Origin: Pseudoclavibacter helvolus
Lineage (GTDB): Bacteria; Actinomycetota; Actinomycetes; Actinomycetales; Microbacteriaceae
Assembly (NCBI RefSeq): GCF_014191305.1
Contig: NZ_JACHWJ010000001.1
Coordinates: 310,001 to 374,000, forward strand
Direction: 5' to 3'
DNA length: 64,000 nucleotides
Positions 51,650 to 59,666 of this stretch are shown here, piece after piece (positions within the stretch are counted from its first letter, which is position 1; each line of letters begins with the position of its first letter). Both the position numbers and the translations under genes were made by a program. The notes below the pieces were generated by a model that was not told the DNA's origin, ran no database searches, and worked only from the letters and a program-made list of their open reading frames with translations.

Positions 51650-53299
51650 TCAGCGCTCGGTGAGCTGCCCGCCCTCGACGTGCCAGGCGCGGTTCAGCTG
51701 CACGGTCTCGAGCATCCGCCTGTCGTGGGTGACGAGCAGGAGGGTGCCCTCGTAGTGTTCAAGGGCCTGCTCGAGCTGTTCGATCGCGACGAGGTCGAGG
51801 TGGTTCGTCGGCTCGTCGAGCACCAGGAGGTTCACGCCGCGCGCCTGCAGGAGTGCGAGGCCCGCCCGGGTCCGCTCGCCCGGGGAGAGCTCGTCGGCGC
51901 GGCGCCCCACGTGGTCCGCCTTGAGGCCGAACTTGGCGAGCAGAGTGCGCACCTCGGCGCTTGGCCAGTCCGGCACCTGCGCCTCGAACTGCTCGGCAAG
52001 CGGAGCCGGCCCGGTGAGGGCGGCCCTGGCCTGGTCGATCTCGCCGATGGCGACGCTTGAGCCCAGGCTCGCGGTCCCCGAGTCAGGTCGGATGTGCCCG
52101 AGCAGTAGGCGGAGGAGCGTCGACTTGCCCGCGCCGTTCGGCCCGGTGATGCCGATGCGATCCCCGGCGTCGACCTGGACCGAGACGGGGCCGAAGGTGA
52201 ACTCGCCGAGGTGGAGCTCGGCGCGCGAGAGCGTTGAGACGACGGAGCTGGAGCGAGGCGCCGCGCCGATCGTGAACTGCAGCTGCCATTCCTTGCGCGG
52301 CTCTTCTACCTCGTCCAGGCGGGCGATGCGGCTCTCCATCTGGCGAACCTTCTGGGCCTGCTTCTCGCTCGACTCGGTGGAGGCCTTGCGGCGAATCTTG
52401 TCGTTGTCCGGCGCCTTGCGCATGGCGTTCCGAACGCCCTGGCTCGACCATTCGCGTTGCGTGCGGGCGCGCCCCACGAGGTCGGCCTTCTTCTCCGCGA
52501 ACTCCTCGTACTCCTCGCGCGCGTGGCGTTTGGCGGTCGCGCGCTCCTCGAGGAACGCCTCGTAGCCGCCGCCATACACGCGGTTGCTGTGCTGGGCGAG
52601 GTCGAGTTCCAGCACGCGGGTGACGCTGCGGGCGAGGAACTCGCGGTCGTGGCTCACGAGGACAACCCCGCCGCGAAGGCCCTGGATGAACGCCTCGAGT
52701 CGTTCGAGTCCGTCGAGGTCGAGGTCGTTGGTCGGCTCGTCGAGCAGCACGATGTCGAAACGCGAGAGGAGGAGCGCGGCGAGGCCGACGCGCGCGGCCT
52801 GCCCGCCGGAGAGGGACGTCATGTGGGCTTCGGCGCTCAGCTCGAGGCCGAGCTCGGCCAGCACTGCGGGGAGACGTTCCTCGAGGTCGGCGGCGCCGCT
52901 CGCGAGCCAGCGCTCGAGGGCGACCGCGTAGACCTCGCCAGGGTCAGGGGCACCCGGCTTGGCTTCTTCCGCGAGCGCCTCGGCGGCCGCATCCATCTCC
53001 CTGGTCGCCTCGGTGGTTCCCGTGCGTCGCCCGACGTACTCGGCCACGGTCTCACCCGCGACGCGCTCGTGTTCCTGGGGGAGCCAGCCGATGAAGGCGT
53101 CGGCCGGGGCCAGTGAGACGCTGCCTTCCAGAGGTTCGTCGATGCCGGCGAGGAGGCGCAGCAGGGTCGACTTGCCCGCGCCGTTTGCGCCGACGACGCC
53201 GACCACGTCGCCGGGGGCAACGACGAGGTTCAGCGAGGAGAACAGGGTTCGATGGTCGTGGCCACCGGCGAGGTCCTTGGCGACGAGGGTTGCGGTCAT
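51650..53299 (-). CDS. ABC-F family ATPase
   Basis: 549 aa from ATG 53299. Two ATPase domains: Walker A GANGAGKSTLLR with LSGGQAARVGLAALLLSRFD and LLDEPTNDLD in the first; GPNGAGKSTLLR with LSPGERTRAGLALLQARG and [11 protein letters not shown] in the second. The linker (RREAREEYEEF-like, EYEEFAEKKADLVGRARTQ) is the ribosome-contacting arm. No membrane helices. ABC-F proteins act on the ribosome in translation or antibiotic protection. Intact, unlike the chimera at 32 kb. Confidence 0.9.
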   Translation of the reverse strand: MTATLVAKDLAGGHDHRTLFSSLNLVVAPGDVVGVVGANGAGKSTLLRLLAGIDEPLEGSVSLAPADAFIGWLPQEHERVAGETVAEYVGRRTGTTEATREMDAAAEALAEEAKPGAPDPGEVYAVALERWLASGAADLEERLPAVLAELGLELSAEAHMTSLSGGQAARVGLAALLLSRFDIVLLDEPTNDLDLDGLERLEAFIQGLRGGVVLVSHDREFLARSVTRVLELDLAQHSNRVYGGGYEAFLEERATAKRHAREEYEEFAEKKADLVGRARTQREWSSQGVRNAMRKAPDNDKIRRKASTESSEKQAQKVRQMESRIARLDEVEEPRKEWQLQFTIGAAPRSSSVVSTLSRAELHLGEFTFGPVSVQVDAGDRIGITGPNGAGKSTLLRLLLGHIRPDSGTASLGSSVAIGEIDQARAALTGPAPLAEQFEAQVPDWPSAEVRTLLAKFGLKADHVGRRADELSPGERTRAGLALLQARGVNLLVLDEPTNHLDLVAIEQLEQALEHYEGTLLLVTHDRRMLETVQLNRAWHVEGGQLTER

Positions 53300-53413
53300 T
53301 GCTCTATGGTCGCGCACTCCCGCGCCGCGCGGGGACGGCACGCGCTGTGGGGGATGCGCTGAGGGGGCGCGCCTGGCGTGGTCACGAGCGGCTGCTCGAC
53401 GCGGCAGTGACGG

Positions 53414-53860
53414 CTAGACGAGGGCGTCGGCGTGCAGGGCCCCGACGATCGGCGCGAGCTCGGGTACCTCTGCCGCCTCGGTGAGCGACTGTTCGAGCAC
53501 CGAGTCGTGCGTGGGTCGGGCTCGCTCGAGGAGTTCGCGGCCCAAGGGTGTGAGTTCGGTGTAGATCCCGCGCCGGTCGTCGTCGCAGAGGATGCGGGTC
53601 AGTAGCTCTCTGTCTTCGAGGCGAGTCACGAGGCGCGTCGTCGCGCTGCTCGAGAGGGCGGCCGCACGGGCCAGCTGGCGCATCCGCATGTGCCAGCCGT
53701 CTTGGCGGCTCAGGGCGTCGAGCACTGTGAACTCGACGACGGACAGCTTGTGCTCGCGCTGCAGCGAGCGTTCGAGTTCCATCTCGATGATTCCGTGCAG
53801 CGCGGCGAGTGTGCGCCATCCGCGTGCGCGGATTTCCACCGCGTCGTCGGCGATTCCCAT
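53414..53860 (-). CDS. MarR-family regulator
   Basis: 148 aa from ATG 53860 with AGGAGGACAC upstream. Winged HTH: KLSVVEFTVLDALSRQDGWH, MRMRQLARAAALSSSATTRL and RILCDDDRRGIYTELTPLGR. Divergent from the MFS transporter with repeated TTGC-N4-GCAA-type sites between; expected to repress the transporter until a drug or phenolic ligand binds. Confidence 0.9.
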   Translation of the reverse strand: MGIADDAVEIRARGWRTLAALHGIIEMELERSLQREHKLSVVEFTVLDALSRQDGWHMRMRQLARAAALSSSATTRLVTRLEDRELLTRILCDDDRRGIYTELTPLGRELLERARPTHDSVLEQSLTEAAEVPELAPIVGALHADALV

Positions 53861-53914
53861 GTGTCCTCCTCGGTACTTGCTCCCCGAATGGTACTCCACT
53901 TGCGCGGATATAGC

Positions 53915-53949
53915 GCGTGTGCAACCATCTAATTCATTGCGTGTGCAAC
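53915..53949. promoter_or_regulatory. MarR operator candidates: GCGTGTGCAAC direct repeat
   Basis: GCGTGTGCAAC occurs at 53915-53925 and 53939-53949. The second copy lies in TTGCGTGTGCAA, a half-palindrome (TTGC/GCAA) like many MarR sites. GATATAG (53907) and GTATATC (53964) flank them in inverse orientation. Confidence 0.5.
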
Positions 53950-53981
53950 TACTGCACGCGCCGTATATCGCTGGAGGAAAC

Positions 53982-55199
53982 ATGCCTATCGCGCTCCTCG
54001 CGCTTGCCCTCGGTGGGTTCGGGATCGGGCTGACCGAGTTCGTCATCATGGGGCTGCTGCCAGAGGTTGCAGCCGACTTCGCCGTCTCGGAGGCGGTTGC
54101 CGGCTACCTGATCTCCGGCTACGCACTCGCCGTTGCCGTCGGGGCGATCGGCCTGACGGTCGCAATCACCCGCATCGACCGCAAGAAAGCACTCGTTGGG
54201 CTCATGGTGATCTTCATCGCAGGCAACGTGCTTTCGGCGCTGGCGCCCAGCTACGAGATGATGATGCTTGGGCGCATCGTCGCGGCGCTCAGCCACGGCG
54301 CATTCTTCGGTATCGGGGCGGTCGTCGCGGCCAACCTGGTTCCCGCGAACCGCAAGGCCGCAGCCATCTCGCTGATGTTCGCGGGGCTCACGCTCGCCAA
54401 TGTGCTCGGCGTGCCGATCGGCACCTTCATCGGGCAAGCCGCGGGCTGGCGCTCGACGTTCTGGGTGATCTCCGTCATCGGCGTCGTCTCCCTCATCGGC
54501 ATCGCGCTGCTCATCCCCGCGACGGTCGGGCGAACCGGCGGGGGCAGCATCCTCGCGGAGTTCCGCATCTTCCGCTCAGGGCAGGTGTGGGCCTCAATGA
54601 TCATCACGGTGCTCGGCTACGGCGGAATGTTCGGGGCGTTCAGCTACATCGCGTTCACGCTCACCGGGGTGTCCGGGTTCGCCGCGTCCACCGTGCCGTG
54701 GCTGCTTGTGCTCTTCGGGGTTGGTCTCTTCGTCGGCAATATCGTCGGCGGTAGGGCCGCAGACCGGAACCTCGGGCGGACCCTGCTCGTGCTGCTTGTC
54801 GGGCTCATCGTGAGCCTCGTCGCGTTTGCACTGCTCGCGTCCAGTCAGGTCGCGACGCTGGTGCTTCTCGTCCTCATGGGTGGCTTCGGGTTCGCGACGG
54901 TGCCCGGCCTCCAGATGCGCATCATGAACTTCGCCGGGGACGCTCCGACGCTCGCGTCCGGCGCGAACATCGCGGCCTTCAACGTGGGGAACGCGTTCGG
55001 GGCGTGGGTGGGCGGACTGACGATCGCGGCCGGTCTCGGCTACGCGTCGCCGCTGTGGGCAGGTGCCGCGGTCACGCTCGCGGGTCTCGTGGCGCTGCTG
55101 ATCGCGGGCGTCATGCCTGGCGGCGAGCTCCGCCGCGGGGCGCGAGCGAGCGAGTTGCCGACCGCGCAGGTGGCGCCCGCTCCCGCCCATTCCGCTTGA
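53982..55199 (+). CDS. MFS transporter (arabinose-efflux/drug-H+ antiporter type)
   Basis: 405 aa; CTGGAGGAAAC before ATG 53982. Twelve predicted helices; the first contains ALGGFGIGLTEFVIMGLLPE, typical of the AraJ/YdhP/chloramphenicol group. The A-motif analogue follows helix 2 (TRIDRKKALVGLMVIF), and GRIVAALSHGAFFGIGAVVA is the conserved helix 4. It exports a small drug-like compound with proton influx under MarR control. Confidence 0.92.
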   Translation: MPIALLALALGGFGIGLTEFVIMGLLPEVAADFAVSEAVAGYLISGYALAVAVGAIGLTVAITRIDRKKALVGLMVIFIAGNVLSALAPSYEMMMLGRIVAALSHGAFFGIGAVVAANLVPANRKAAAISLMFAGLTLANVLGVPIGTFIGQAAGWRSTFWVISVIGVVSLIGIALLIPATVGRTGGGSILAEFRIFRSGQVWASMIITVLGYGGMFGAFSYIAFTLTGVSGFAASTVPWLLVLFGVGLFVGNIVGGRAADRNLGRTLLVLLVGLIVSLVAFALLASSQVATLVLLVLMGGFGFATVPGLQMRIMNFAGDAPTLASGANIAAFNVGNAFGAWVGGLTIAAGLGYASPLWAGAAVTLAGLVALLIAGVMPGGELRRGARASELPTAQVAPAPAHSA

Positions 55200-55329
55200 C
55201 CGGGTGCGCGGCCGGGCCGAAACTGATGTCGTAGCCCCGAACCCCCGCTGGCTGCGTCGTCGCTCACCTCCGGGTGCATCCGAGCCGGATGCGCCCGGAG
55301 GCTCGGCCAGTTCAGAACAGGACAAGCAC

Positions 55330-56661
55330 GTGGCAGAGCCGACACCGGACCCACCTCAGGACTCTGCACCTCACGACTCACCACTTCAGACAAGTCCGTT
55401 CGGTGCGCCCCGCGGCGCTGCAGGCTCTGCGCCCCGAGCCCGGTCGACGAGGCGTGTCGCCGCGTTCATCCTCACGGGCGCGCTCGCGGTCGTTGCGATC
55501 ATCGTGGGCGCCGAGGTGCTCCGTGTGAGCGGCGATACGATCGAGCAGGGTGACCTCGCCGCGTTCTACGAGCAGCCGGGCGGGGAGGTTCCCAGCACCC
55601 CGGGGACGCTGGTGCGGAGCGAGCAGCTCCTGGGCACGCCCGTCGGTTCGCAGGCCTGGCGAATCATGTACTCGTCGACTGACCTCGACGGCACCCCCGT
55701 GCTGGTCACTGGGGTTGTCGTCGTTCCGGATGGGGAGGCGCCCGCCGGTGGACGCACGGTGCTCGCGTGGGGGCATCCCACGACCGGCACCGATCCCTCG
55801 TGCGCGCCGTCGAGGGCCTTCGACCCGTTCATCGGTATCGAGGGGATGCGCCTCATGTTGGACCGCGGCTACACGGTGGTCGCGACGGACTACCTCGGCA
55901 TGGGCATCGAGACGGCCGACGGCAAGCAAGCGGGGCTGGACTCGTACCTCGTCGGGGATACGGCTGCCAGGAGCGTGCTCGACTCGGTCCGCGCGGCGCA
56001 GCAGCTCGAAGCGGCGCAGGCCGGCGACGACGTGGTGCTGTGGGGGCACTCGCAGGGCGGGCGGGCCGTGCTCTTCGCGGCACAGGAGGCCTCGAGTTAC
56101 GCACCCGAGCTGAAGATCGCCGCCGTCGCTGCTGCGGCGCCGGCCGCCGACCTGACCAAGCTCATGGGCTCGCACCTCGACGACATCTCCGGCGTGACGA
56201 TCGGCTCGTACGCGTTCGCGGCATTTGCGAAGGTCTACGCGGACGTACCGGGGGTGGAGCTCCCGAGCATCCTCACACCTGCCGCCATCGAGAAGACGCC
56301 GGAGATGAACTCGCTCTGCCTGCTCAGCAGCCTCACCGAGCTGCACGAGATCGGACAGCCGCTCGTCGGCAACTTCACGCTGCACGACCCCACCGCCGTC
56401 GAGCCGTGGGCGACGCTCCTGAGCGACAACTCCGCCGGGGCGAAACCCTTCGACGCACCGCTTTTCGTCGCGCAAGGGAGCGCGGACGAACTGGTGCTGC
56501 CGGCGGACACCGCCGCGTTCGTCTCCCACGAGGAATCGATCGGTGTTGACGTGCACGCCGTGACGGTCGCAGGTGCGAGCCACGGCACGATCGCCTACGA
56601 AGCACTCCCAGAGCTCGAGCGGTGGCTCGAGCAGCACGTCCCCATCAACGGAGGTTCCTGA
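55330..56661 (+). CDS. secreted/anchored lipase (alpha/beta hydrolase, LIP family)
   Basis: 443 aa if it starts at GTG 55330 (GGACAAG upstream); GTG 55204 is possible but adds a Pro/Arg-rich stretch. A membrane helix RVAAFILTGALAVVAIIVGA serves as signal anchor. The catalytic serine is in WGHSQGGRAVLFAA (GHSQGG); Asp in GSADELVLPADT; His near VAGASHGTIAYEAL. The VVVPDGEAPAGGRTVLAWGH opening matches secretory lipases. Coupled to the next gene (TGATG). Confidence 0.85.
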   Translation: MAEPTPDPPQDSAPHDSPLQTSPFGAPRGAAGSAPRARSTRRVAAFILTGALAVVAIIVGAEVLRVSGDTIEQGDLAAFYEQPGGEVPSTPGTLVRSEQLLGTPVGSQAWRIMYSSTDLDGTPVLVTGVVVVPDGEAPAGGRTVLAWGHPTTGTDPSCAPSRAFDPFIGIEGMRLMLDRGYTVVATDYLGMGIETADGKQAGLDSYLVGDTAARSVLDSVRAAQQLEAAQAGDDVVLWGHSQGGRAVLFAAQEASSYAPELKIAAVAAAAPAADLTKLMGSHLDDISGVTIGSYAFAAFAKVYADVPGVELPSILTPAAIEKTPEMNSLCLLSSLTELHEIGQPLVGNFTLHDPTAVEPWATLLSDNSAGAKPFDAPLFVAQGSADELVLPADTAAFVSHEESIGVDVHAVTVAGASHGTIAYEALPELERWLEQHVPINGGS

Positions 56662-57086
56662 TGTTCAAGACTCGTCGAGCCGCATCCACGGCCCTAGCAT
56701 TCCTCCTCGCGGCAGGCGCTGTCGCGGCCATGAGCGGATGCTCACCCCGGTCGGACGCGCCACCCTCGAGGGCGGTCGCCACCTTTCAGGTCGTGGATCA
56801 GAGCTCCAAGATCGAGCTCGCGACTCCAGAGCTCGTCGAGCACGCCCAGAAGCTCCTGGACGGTGAGGACGTATCGGCGATCCCTGTCGGGACCGTCGTG
56901 CGCGACGACGCCTCGGTGAACGAACCGTGGACCTGGCGCATCGACCCTGCGACGCTCGAGTTCGCGGACTTCACGACGGAGGTCTGCGACGGCCTGCCCG
57001 AGTACGTCGAAGACGGCACGGTCACGAGCGACGTGTACTGCCCGTGGTCGGCGAAGATCACGGCCATTGAGCCGTTCGAGGACTAG
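56661..57086 (+). CDS. putative lipoprotein with BP74-like domain
   Basis: 141 aa. Signal peptide ALAFLLAAGAVAAMSGC with a lipobox Cys (MSGC). The mature part has ATFQVVDQSSKIELATPELV, VNEPWTWRIDPATLEFADFT and EVCDGLPEYVEDGTVTSDVY, which matches the small beta domain first described in Dictyostelium BP74 and seen in secreted bacterial proteins. Two Cys may form a disulfide. Coupled to the lipase gene, so it may be a partner or inhibitor of it (inference). A MITE-like element abuts the stop. Confidence 0.75.
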   Translation: MFKTRRAASTALAFLLAAGAVAAMSGCSPRSDAPPSRAVATFQVVDQSSKIELATPELVEHAQKLLDGEDVSAIPVGTVVRDDASVNEPWTWRIDPATLEFADFTTEVCDGLPEYVEDGTVTSDVYCPWSAKITAIEPFED

Positions 57087-57251
57087 GTCGTGTCTGACAA
57101 TGTCTCGCCTACTCCGCTCGTCCTGATCGCGCGATCTGCTGCGTTGGAGAACTCACGCAATGCTCCGCATTGGGCTTCGTTCTCCGCCTTGCATCTCGCA
57201 CGACCAGGCCGTGCTCGCTGCAGCGATCCATTGTCAGACACTCCCTAGGTC
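57083..57251. mobile_element. MITE-like element, 152 bp with 13-bp terminal inverted repeats
   Basis: GTGTCTGACAATG (57090-57102) and its exact complement CATTGTCAGACAC (57229-57241) bound the element. Inside is a further hairpin GGAGAAC/GTTCTCC around CAATGC/GCATTG. The 7-bp sequence CTAGGTC occurs directly before the left end (57083-57089) and 3 bp after the right end (57245-57251), a possible target duplication that includes the lipoprotein stop codon. There is no transposase, so mobility would be in trans. The TG...CA ends are like those of IS481-type elements, but the family is not proven. Confidence 0.75.
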
Positions 57252-57360
57252 GGTCGGCGCGGCGAGAGCAAATGTCGCGCACACACGTCTGTCGCGCGCA
57301 CATCCGGAGCCGCTGCTCGTCTCGCGTGCATCCGATTCGGAGCCTCGAGTGCTTACCTCG

Positions 57361-57648
57361 ATGGAGTCGGGTGGCAGTCAGTTGCCCGCGAGATCCGAGC
57401 GCAGTGAGGCGGCGACGATCATGGGTGAAGTCAACCTCGAAGAGGGAGTCCCAGAGGGCGAGGAGCGCTGGAGAGACGAGGGCGGCTCCGGAGAGAGCAC
57501 GCACTTTCACGCGCACGGCTGGAGGCCGGACCCGGTGCTGTCTGGCCAGGCGCATCAAGACGCGACGGACCCGGCCGTTGCGCCACCGACGGTCAGGGTG
57601 GCCGACGGCGACGCCCTAGGGGAGCGCGACGCTCCCGGGGAGAGCTGA
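57361..57648 (+). CDS. possible small hypothetical protein
   Basis: The frame from ATG 57361 (or 57421) encodes an acidic, disordered peptide (NLEEGVPEGEERWRDEGGSG) and HFHAHGWRPDPVLSGQAHQD. Third positions are G/C-rich and compatible with coding, but the antisense frame is open too. No family, promoter or ribosome site is convincing. The 57252-57703 stretch holds nothing else I can support. Confidence 0.3.
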   Translation: MESGGSQLPARSERSEAATIMGEVNLEEGVPEGEERWRDEGGSGESTHFHAHGWRPDPVLSGQAHQDATDPAVAPPTVRVADGDALGERDAPGES

Positions 57649-57703
57649 GGACCCTCAATCAGGTGACGGGGCATCCGGAGACGGAGCCCCGCCACCTGGA
57701 GTC

Positions 57704-58078
57704 CTAGCTGGCGATGCGGGCGTTGACGGGGCCGCGTCGGCCGGTGCGGCGACGGCGCGGTCGTGCCGCGGCGACGTCGGATTGGTCATGCTCCACGGGG
57801 AACAAGGCCTCGGCGAGCGCCTCTTGGGCCTCGTCGAGCGTGCTGTAGTCGCCGATGCTCTGGCCCTGGGGGCCCTGGAGCGTGTGCAGACCGGTGTCTG
57901 CGATCGTGATGAAGCCAGCGAACTCGTCGCTGATGGTCGCCGCGTACACGTCGTCGTCGGCTTGTCGCCAGGAGACACGTGGTGCGGGCAGGGTGAATGG
58001 TATTGCGAGTGTGATGCGATTCTTCGTTTCGTTGCGGCGCAGCCCGCCTGCGTTGGCGGGGCGCATTCTTTCAAGCAT
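57704..58078 (-). CDS. hypothetical protein
   Basis: 124 aa from ATG 58078 (ATG 58066 is also possible). The folded core is FTLPAPRVSWRQADDDVYAA, FAGFITIADTGLHTLQGPQG and YSTLDEAQEALAEALFP, suggesting a small beta-sheet domain followed by a helix; the C-terminus is basic (RPRRRRTGRRGP), as in nucleic-acid-binding or DUF2188-like proteins. No family recognised. The frame extends to 58261 without similarity. Confidence 0.6.
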   Translation of the reverse strand: MLERMRPANAGGLRRNETKNRITLAIPFTLPAPRVSWRQADDDVYAATISDEFAGFITIADTGLHTLQGPQGQSIGDYSTLDEAQEALAEALFPVEHDQSDVAAARPRRRRTGRRGPVNARIAS

Positions 58079-58296
58079 GTGCGCGCTTGGGTGGGCGCGT
58101 GCTGGTCTGCCCGTTCGTGTTCGTGAGCAGAGTGTGCTCGTGAGCCGACTGGGCGTCTCGGACTTGGGTCCTGGTGGCCACGGATCCGGTGGCGCGGATG
58201 GCGACAGGCAAGATCTGGAATGTCCGCGAGAAGCGGGGTGACCGTGCGTCGACTTAGCCACTATACGGCATGAAGCCTGGGTGAGAGAGTTTTCTC

Positions 58297-58648
58297 ATGA
58301 CTGAAGACAACGCGGTGCGTGCTGGCGACGGGGCTAGGGACGGCGCAGGGGAGCTCACGGAGCTCGGCTTCACCATCTTTGGCTTCGTCTCGAAGCCGGT
58401 GGAAGAGGTCTACGAGGCGGTCCGACCCGGCGCAGCTCTCCGAGTACTTCACGACGACGGCGTTCGAGTCTGAGCCGGTCGACGCAGGGGCCCGCACTCG
58501 CGTGAGCATCAGTGAGTCCGCCTGGAGCCTGACGGATGCCGGCGCGAAGGCGGCCTTCGGCAACTCGATGGGGTGGACCGGCATGCTCGCCGCCATGAAG
58601 GTGTGGCCCGAGCACGGCATCCAACTGCGCGAGGGCTTCTACAAGTAG
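58297..58648 (+). pseudogene. degenerate SRPBCC (AHSA1-like) gene
   Basis: ATG 58297 starts LGFTIFGFVSKPVEEVYEAV, the first strand and helix of an SRPBCC domain. One extra base near 58421-58424 shifts the frame; DPAQLSEYFTTTAFES continues in the next frame, then TRVSISESAWSLTDAGAKAA and the C-terminal helix (TGMLAAMKVWPEHGIQLREG). The joined product would be ~116 aa against ~150 expected, because the middle beta-strands are missing. A frameshift plus internal deletion makes this a real pseudogene. Confidence 0.75.
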
Positions 58649-58721
58649 GGCGCCGCACGGTGGTGCCTTGCCGCGAGGGAGCCTCACCGCGAGGGAGCTG
58701 CTGCCTGTTCTCGAGGGACTG

Positions 58722-59471
58722 CTACTGCGTCTTTACGGGGTCCAGGGTCGGGTATTTGGGCTTCCTAGTGTCGCCGGAGGACTTGCCGGTGAGCCGCCTG
58801 CCGATCCAGGGGAGCACGTACTCGCGCCAGTACTCGGAGTTGCGTGGGCGCTGGATGCTCGGGGCACTTGGCCCGAAGTCGGGCGCAGGAACGTCGAGCG
58901 CGGTGAGCACGTTGGCGGCGACTCGACGGTGGCCGGCTACGCCCATGTGGAGGCGGTCGCGCGACCAGTAGTCGAGGTGGCGCAGCTCGCGGTCTGCCCA
59001 GTTGTCGACGAACGTGAGGCCCGGCTGCGGTGGGATCTTCGCGTGCACGGCGGCCGCAAGCGCGTCGCCGCGGGCACCGATGCGTTTGCCCATGGGCAGG
59101 TGGTCCGAGGGGTTGGCTCCAGACAGGAGTATGACGTGGATTCCGGCGTCCAGGGCCTGTTTGGCGCCGTCGACGAGCCGCTGGGCCACCTCGTCGATGG
59201 AGACGCGGGGTCGCAGAATGTCGTTGCCGCCGCCATTGAGGCTCAACAGCTGCGGTTTCAGGGCGATCGCGGCGGGGAGCTGCTCCTCGAGGATCGCGTC
59301 GAGCAGGCGCCCGCGGATGGCGAGGTTCGCGTACGTGACCGACTCTGGTGAGGAGACTGCGAGGCCCTGCGCGACGAGGTCTGCCCAGCCGCGGACCTGC
59401 CCGTCGGGCAGCTCGTCCCCGACTCCCTCGGTGAAGCTATCTCCGACGGCCGCGAAACTCGTGAATCCCAT
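58722..59471 (-). CDS. SGNH/GDSL hydrolase
   Basis: 249 aa from ATG 59471. Block I AAVGDSFTEG (catalytic Ser), block III LNGGGNDI, and block V DRLHMGVAGHRRVA (Asp and His). No signal peptide, so probably cytosolic. It hydrolyses ester or acyl groups. It is third in an apparent operon after the DsbA-like and CX4C-peptide genes, 36 bp downstream. Confidence 0.9.
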   Translation of the reverse strand: MGFTSFAAVGDSFTEGVGDELPDGQVRGWADLVAQGLAVSSPESVTYANLAIRGRLLDAILEEQLPAAIALKPQLLSLNGGGNDILRPRVSIDEVAQRLVDGAKQALDAGIHVILLSGANPSDHLPMGKRIGARGDALAAAVHAKIPPQPGLTFVDNWADRELRHLDYWSRDRLHMGVAGHRRVAANVLTALDVPAPDFGPSAPSIQRPRNSEYWREYVLPWIGRRLTGKSSGDTRKPKYPTLDPVKTQ

Positions 59472-59507
59472 GAGGGAGAGTCCATCACACTCCTTCGTAG
59501 GCCCCAC

Positions 59508-59666
59508 TCAGATCATGCAGGAGTCGCCTTCGCAGGCTTTCCCCGCACCTCCGAGCATCGTGAAGCCGCCGGGCAGCGATGTCGCTTCCTCGGCTGTGGC
59601 CTCTGCGTTCACTGCTCGATCTGCATCGAGCGTCGCGCTCGTGACCGCGCTGGCGTCCTCGCTCAT
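59508..59666 (-). CDS. 52-aa CX4C peptide coupled to a DsbA-like gene
   Basis: ATG 59666 overlaps the DsbA stop (ATGA). An Ala/Glu-rich first half (SEDASAVTSATLDADRAVNA) precedes a hydrophobic Gly-rich end, LPGGFTMLGGAGKACEGDSC followed by MI. The two Cys, four residues apart beside the C-terminus, and the direct coupling to a thiol-oxidoreductase gene suggest it is a substrate or partner. It could also be a peptide-natural-product precursor. No family known to me. Confidence 0.6.
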   Translation of the reverse strand: MSEDASAVTSATLDADRAVNAEATAEEATSLPGGFTMLGGAGKACEGDSCMI

